DNA of 10,750 nucleotides from Actinomycetota bacterium (GTDB taxonomy: Bacteria > Actinomycetota > Thermoleophilia > Gaiellales > Gaiellaceae): positions 1 to 10,750 of the forward strand of contig PLDP01000266.1 in assembly GCA_003136795.1 (NCBI GenBank), read 5' to 3'. Every line of letters begins with the position of its first letter. The first letter of the stretch is position 1. The translations under genes and the position numbers were made by a program. Shown here one piece after another: positions 6,543-10,750 of the stretch. The notes below the pieces were generated by a model, which worked only from the letters and a program-made list of their open reading frames with translations, did no database searches and had not been told where the DNA came from.

Positions 6543-9056
6543 TCAGTCGTCGCTCGGCGCGACGACGGGCGCATCGTCAGCATCGTCAGCATCGTCACCC
6601 GACTCGACGACCGGTGCGAGCGACGAGACGAGCTCGCCCTCGCGCAGCCGCATGACGATCACGCCCTGCGTGGAGCGGCCGAGCCGCTTGACGTCTTCGA
6701 CGGGCATCTTGATCACGGTGCCGCCGGTGGAGATCAGCATCACCTGGTAGCCGTCGCGCACGACGCGGGCGCCGGCGAGGTGGCCGCGGGCTGCCGTCAG
6801 CTGCACCGTCTTCACGCCCATGCCGCCACGGCCCTTCTTCGGGTACTCGGAGACACGCGTGCGCTTGCCGTAGCCGTTCTCGGTCACGACGAGCAGGTCG
6901 GAGTCGTCGGCCGCGATCGCGACCGAGATCACCTCGTCCTCGCCGCGCAGGCGCATGCCCTGGACGCCGGAGGCGTCGCGGCCCATCGCGCGCACGTCCT
7001 TTTCCGAGAAGCGGATCGCCTGGCCGAGGCGCGAGACCATCAAGACATCGTCGTCGCCGGAGCTGTGCCGCACGCCGATGAGCTCGTCGCCTTCGCGCAT
7101 CTTGATCGCGATGATCCCGTCGGCCTTCAGATTTGTGTTGTACGCGCCGAGCACCGTCTTCTTGACGACGCCGTTCTTGGTCGCGAACAGGAGGTACTTG
7201 GCCTCTTCGAAGTTCCGCGTCTGGACCACGGCACGCACCGTCTCGCCCTGGCGGAACGGCAGCAGGTTGACGATCGCGCGGCCCTTCGACTGGCGCGAGC
7301 CGAGCGGCAGCTCGTGCACCTTGAGGCGGTAGACCTTGCCGACGCTCGTGAAGAACAGGATGTAGTCGTGCGTCGAGGCGACGAACAGGTGCTCGATGTA
7401 GTCCTCGTCCTTCAGGTCCATCCCCATCACGCCGATGCCGCCGCGGCGCTGCTCTCGATATGCCGTCACCGGGAGCCGCTTGATGTAGCCGGATTGCGTG
7501 ATCGCGATCACCATGTCCTCTTCCGCGATCATGTCCTCGAGCTCGAGCTCCTCTTCGGCCGCGACGATCTCGGTGCGGCGGTCGTCGTGGCGCGCGTAGA
7601 TGCCCTGCAGCTCCAGCAGCTCGTCCTTGATCAGGCCGTCGATCTTCGTCTCGTCGGAGAGGAGCAGGCGCAGCTCGGCGATGCGCTCCTTCTTGTCGCG
7701 ATACTCCTCCTCGACGCCCTTGCGCTCGAGCGCGGTCAGGGCGCGCAGCCGCAGCTCGAGGATCGCGAGCGCCTGCAGCTCGGAGAGCTCGAACTTCGCC
7801 ATCAATCCGGTCTTCGCGGCCTCGGTGTCGGCGGCCGCGCGGATCAGCGCGATCACCGCGTCGAGGTTGTCGAGCGCGATCAGGTAGCCCTCGAGGATGT
7901 GCGTGCGCTTCTCGAGCTGGCGCAGCTCGTGCTTCGAGCGGCGCGTGACGATCTCGCGCTGGAAGTCGAGGTAGTGGGTCAGCACCTCGAGCAACGACAG
8001 CGTTCGCGGCACGCCGTTGACGAGGGCGACCGTGTTGACGCCAAACGTCGACTGCAGCGGCGTGTGCTTGAAGAGCTTGTTGAGCGCGACCTGCGGGACG
8101 GCGTCGCGCTTCAGCTCGACCTGGATGCGCATGCCTGTGCGATCGGAGTGGTCCTGGAGATCGGAGATCTCGGTGAGCACCTTGTCGTTGACGAGTTCGG
8201 CGATCTTCGCGATCACGCCGCCCTCGCCGCCCTTCTTCACGCCGTACGGAAGCTCCGTGATGATGATCGCGCTCTTGCCGCCGCGCAGCTCTTCGATGTG
8301 AGCGCGCGCGCGCATGACGACGCGGCCGCGGCCTGAGCGATACGCATCGCGAATGCCCGCGCGCCCGACGATGATCGCGCCGGTCGGAAAATCGGGGCCC
8401 TTCACGTGCTTCATCAGGTCTTCGACGCTTGCGCCCGGGTTGTCGATCAGCGTCACGATCGCGCCGATCACCTCGGTCAGGTTGTGCGGCGGAATGTTGG
8501 TCGCCATGCCGACGGCGATGCCGGCGCTGCCGTTCACGAGCAGGTTCGGGAAGCGCGCGGGCAGCACGAGCGGCTCCCGCTTCGACTCGTCGTAGTTCGG
8601 GCCGAAGTCGACCGTGTCGGAATCGAGCTCGCTGAGCATCTCCTCGGCGAGCTTCGCGAGGCGCGCTTCGGTGTAGCGCATCGCGGCCGGCGGATCGTCG
8701 TCGATCGAGCCGAAGTTCCCTTGCCCATCGACGAGCGGGTAGCGGAGAGAGAAGGGCTGTGCGAGCCGAACGAGCGTGTCGTAGATCGACTGGTCGCCGT
8801 GCGGGTGATGGTTGCCCATCACATAGCCGACGATGTTCGCGCACTTCACGTACGGGCGGCCCGGCCGGTTGCCGTTCGTCCACATCGAATAGAGCACGCG
8901 GCGATGTACGGGTTTCAGCCCGTCGCGCACGTCCGGGAGCGCGCGCGAGACGATCACGTGCATCGCGTAGCCGAGGAAGCTCGAGCGCATCTCTTGCTCG
9001 AGCTCGCGCGACTCGATGCGGCCCGGCCCCAGTGCCCCTGTCTCGACCTCAGACAT
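6543..9056 (-). CDS. gyrA: DNA gyrase subunit A
   Basis: This 837-residue subunit breaks and rejoins DNA in the GyrA2GyrB2 complex that introduces negative supercoils. The winged-helix/tower part includes the active-site tyrosine Tyr128 in AAMRYTE (equivalent to E. coli Tyr122). The coiled-coil gate spans about 365-495, and the C-terminal beta-pinwheel about 505-815. The quinolone region reads IVGYVMGNHHPHGDQSIYD (75-93). It has Gln89 where E. coli has Ser83, keeps Asp93 (E. coli Asp87), and has Tyr78 and Asn82 where E. coli has Asp72 and Lys76. The GyrA box is QRRGGIG (536-542), with Ile in place of the usual Lys or Arg. The tail is acidic and encoded in part by a 9-bp tandem repeat. AGGAG (9062-9066, minus strand) lies 5 nt before the ATG. 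The gene starts 8 bp after gyrB. Confidence 0.98.
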   Translation of the reverse strand: MSEVETGALGPGRIESRELEQEMRSSFLGYAMHVIVSRALPDVRDGLKPVHRRVLYSMWTNGNRPGRPYVKCANIVGYVMGNHHPHGDQSIYDTLVRLAQPFSLRYPLVDGQGNFGSIDDDPPAAMRYTEARLAKLAEEMLSELDSDTVDFGPNYDESKREPLVLPARFPNLLVNGSAGIAVGMATNIPPHNLTEVIGAIVTLIDNPGASVEDLMKHVKGPDFPTGAIIVGRAGIRDAYRSGRGRVVMRARAHIEELRGGKSAIIITELPYGVKKGGEGGVIAKIAELVNDKVLTEISDLQDHSDRTGMRIQVELKRDAVPQVALNKLFKHTPLQSTFGVNTVALVNGVPRTLSLLEVLTHYLDFQREIVTRRSKHELRQLEKRTHILEGYLIALDNLDAVIALIRAAADTEAAKTGLMAKFELSELQALAILELRLRALTALERKGVEEEYRDKKERIAELRLLLSDETKIDGLIKDELLELQGIYARHDDRRTEIVAAEEELELEDMIAEEDMVIAITQSGYIKRLPVTAYREQRRGGIGVMGMDLKDEDYIEHLFVASTHDYILFFTSVGKVYRLKVHELPLGSRQSKGRAIVNLLPFRQGETVRAVVQTRNFEEAKYLLFATKNGVVKKTVLGAYNTNLKADGIIAIKMREGDELIGVRHSSGDDDVLMVSRLGQAIRFSEKDVRAMGRDASGVQGMRLRGEDEVISVAIAADDSDLLVVTENGYGKRTRVSEYPKKGRGGMGVKTVQLTAARGHLAGARVVRDGYQVMLISTGGTVIKMPVEDVKRLGRSTQGVIVMRLREGELVSSLAPVVESGDDADDADDAPVVAPSDD
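6571..6597. repeat. Three perfect 9-bp tandem repeats in the gyrA tail
   Basis: GCATCGTCA occurs three times in a row with no spacer. On the coding strand the unit adds three residues per copy to the acidic tail (GDDADDADDAP, 820-830). Because the unit is a multiple of three, copy number could change by slippage without breaking the frame. The tail lies beyond the beta-pinwheel. In E. coli the GyrA tail is also acidic and tunes DNA wrapping. Confidence 0.9.
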
Positions 9057-9061
9057 GCGCG

Positions 9062-9064
9062 CTC

Positions 9065-9066
<2 letters not shown>
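9062..9066 (-). promoter_or_regulatory. Ribosome binding site of gyrA
   Basis: AGGAG on the minus strand, 5 nt before the gyrA ATG. It overlaps the gyrB stop codon (9065-9067), so ribosomes ending gyrB sit on it, which favours coupled synthesis of the two subunits. Confidence 0.8.

Positions 9067-10750
<1,684 letters not shown>

Noticed and set aside
6571..6597. CRISPR-like array
   Set aside because: The units are 9 bp with no spacers and lie in the gyrA coding frame.
6422..6598. Longer start for the MerR-like gene (ATG at 6598, 156 residues)
   Set aside because: The added residues have no family-like sequence, would overlap gyrA and translate the repeat-rich gap, while a good ribosome binding site sits before the ATG at 6421.
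6595..8883. 762-residue leftward and 518-residue rightward (6780-8336) open frames inside gyrA
   Set aside because: Both are low-complexity shadows caused by high GC; gyrA in the true frame is fully conserved.

Overview
The window is GC-rich bacterial DNA that is almost fully coding. It holds nine genes: a cut-off gene at the left edge, a rightward block of five, and a leftward block of three whose last gene runs off the right edge. The gene families and the GC-rich codon use suggest an actinobacterium. A GyrB core that reads like the mycobacterial one, a PGRP-like amidase with a W-rich N-terminus and a short GalT-like protein point toward a deep-branching class such as Thermoleophilia. The class is inference from resemblance; no 16S gene is present.

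Left edge (1-263, minus): the first 87 codons of a secreted protein resembling actinobacterial PGRP-type amidases. It is divergent from the next gene, with only 15 bp between the two start codons.

Rightward block (279-6131): a membrane serine protease of the NfeD/ClpP class, its usual partner slipin (SPFH protein), two tandem paralogous polytopic membrane proteins that look like GT-C glycosyltransferases, and a GalT-like nucleotidyltransferase. Spacings are 15 bp, 4 bp, a 4-bp overlap and 12 bp, so this is probably one transcript. Its theme would be membrane microdomain quality control together with cell-envelope glycosylation.

Leftward block (10750 to 6128): gyrB (3' two thirds), gyrA 8 bp later, then after 121 bp a 97-residue MerR-like DNA-binding protein. 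The GalT-like gene and the MerR-like gene converge and share 4 bp at their stop codons, so no hairpin terminator fits between them. gyrB-gyrA often lies near the chromosome origin, but no origin sequence is visible here.

The most interesting non-coding stretch is the gyrA-merR gap (6422-6542). It is much lower in GC than its surroundings and holds several nested or competing inverted repeats just before a good ribosome binding site. Two of its pairs work only as G-U wobbles in the leftward transcript, which suggests a structured mRNA leader. Other points for a second look are unusual residues in the GyrA quinolone region and GyrA box, a large E. coli-like insert in an otherwise actinobacterial-looking GyrB, and a near-leaderless nfeD start whose -10 box overlaps the neighbour's start codon. 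No mobile elements, CRISPR arrays, tRNAs or rRNAs were seen.
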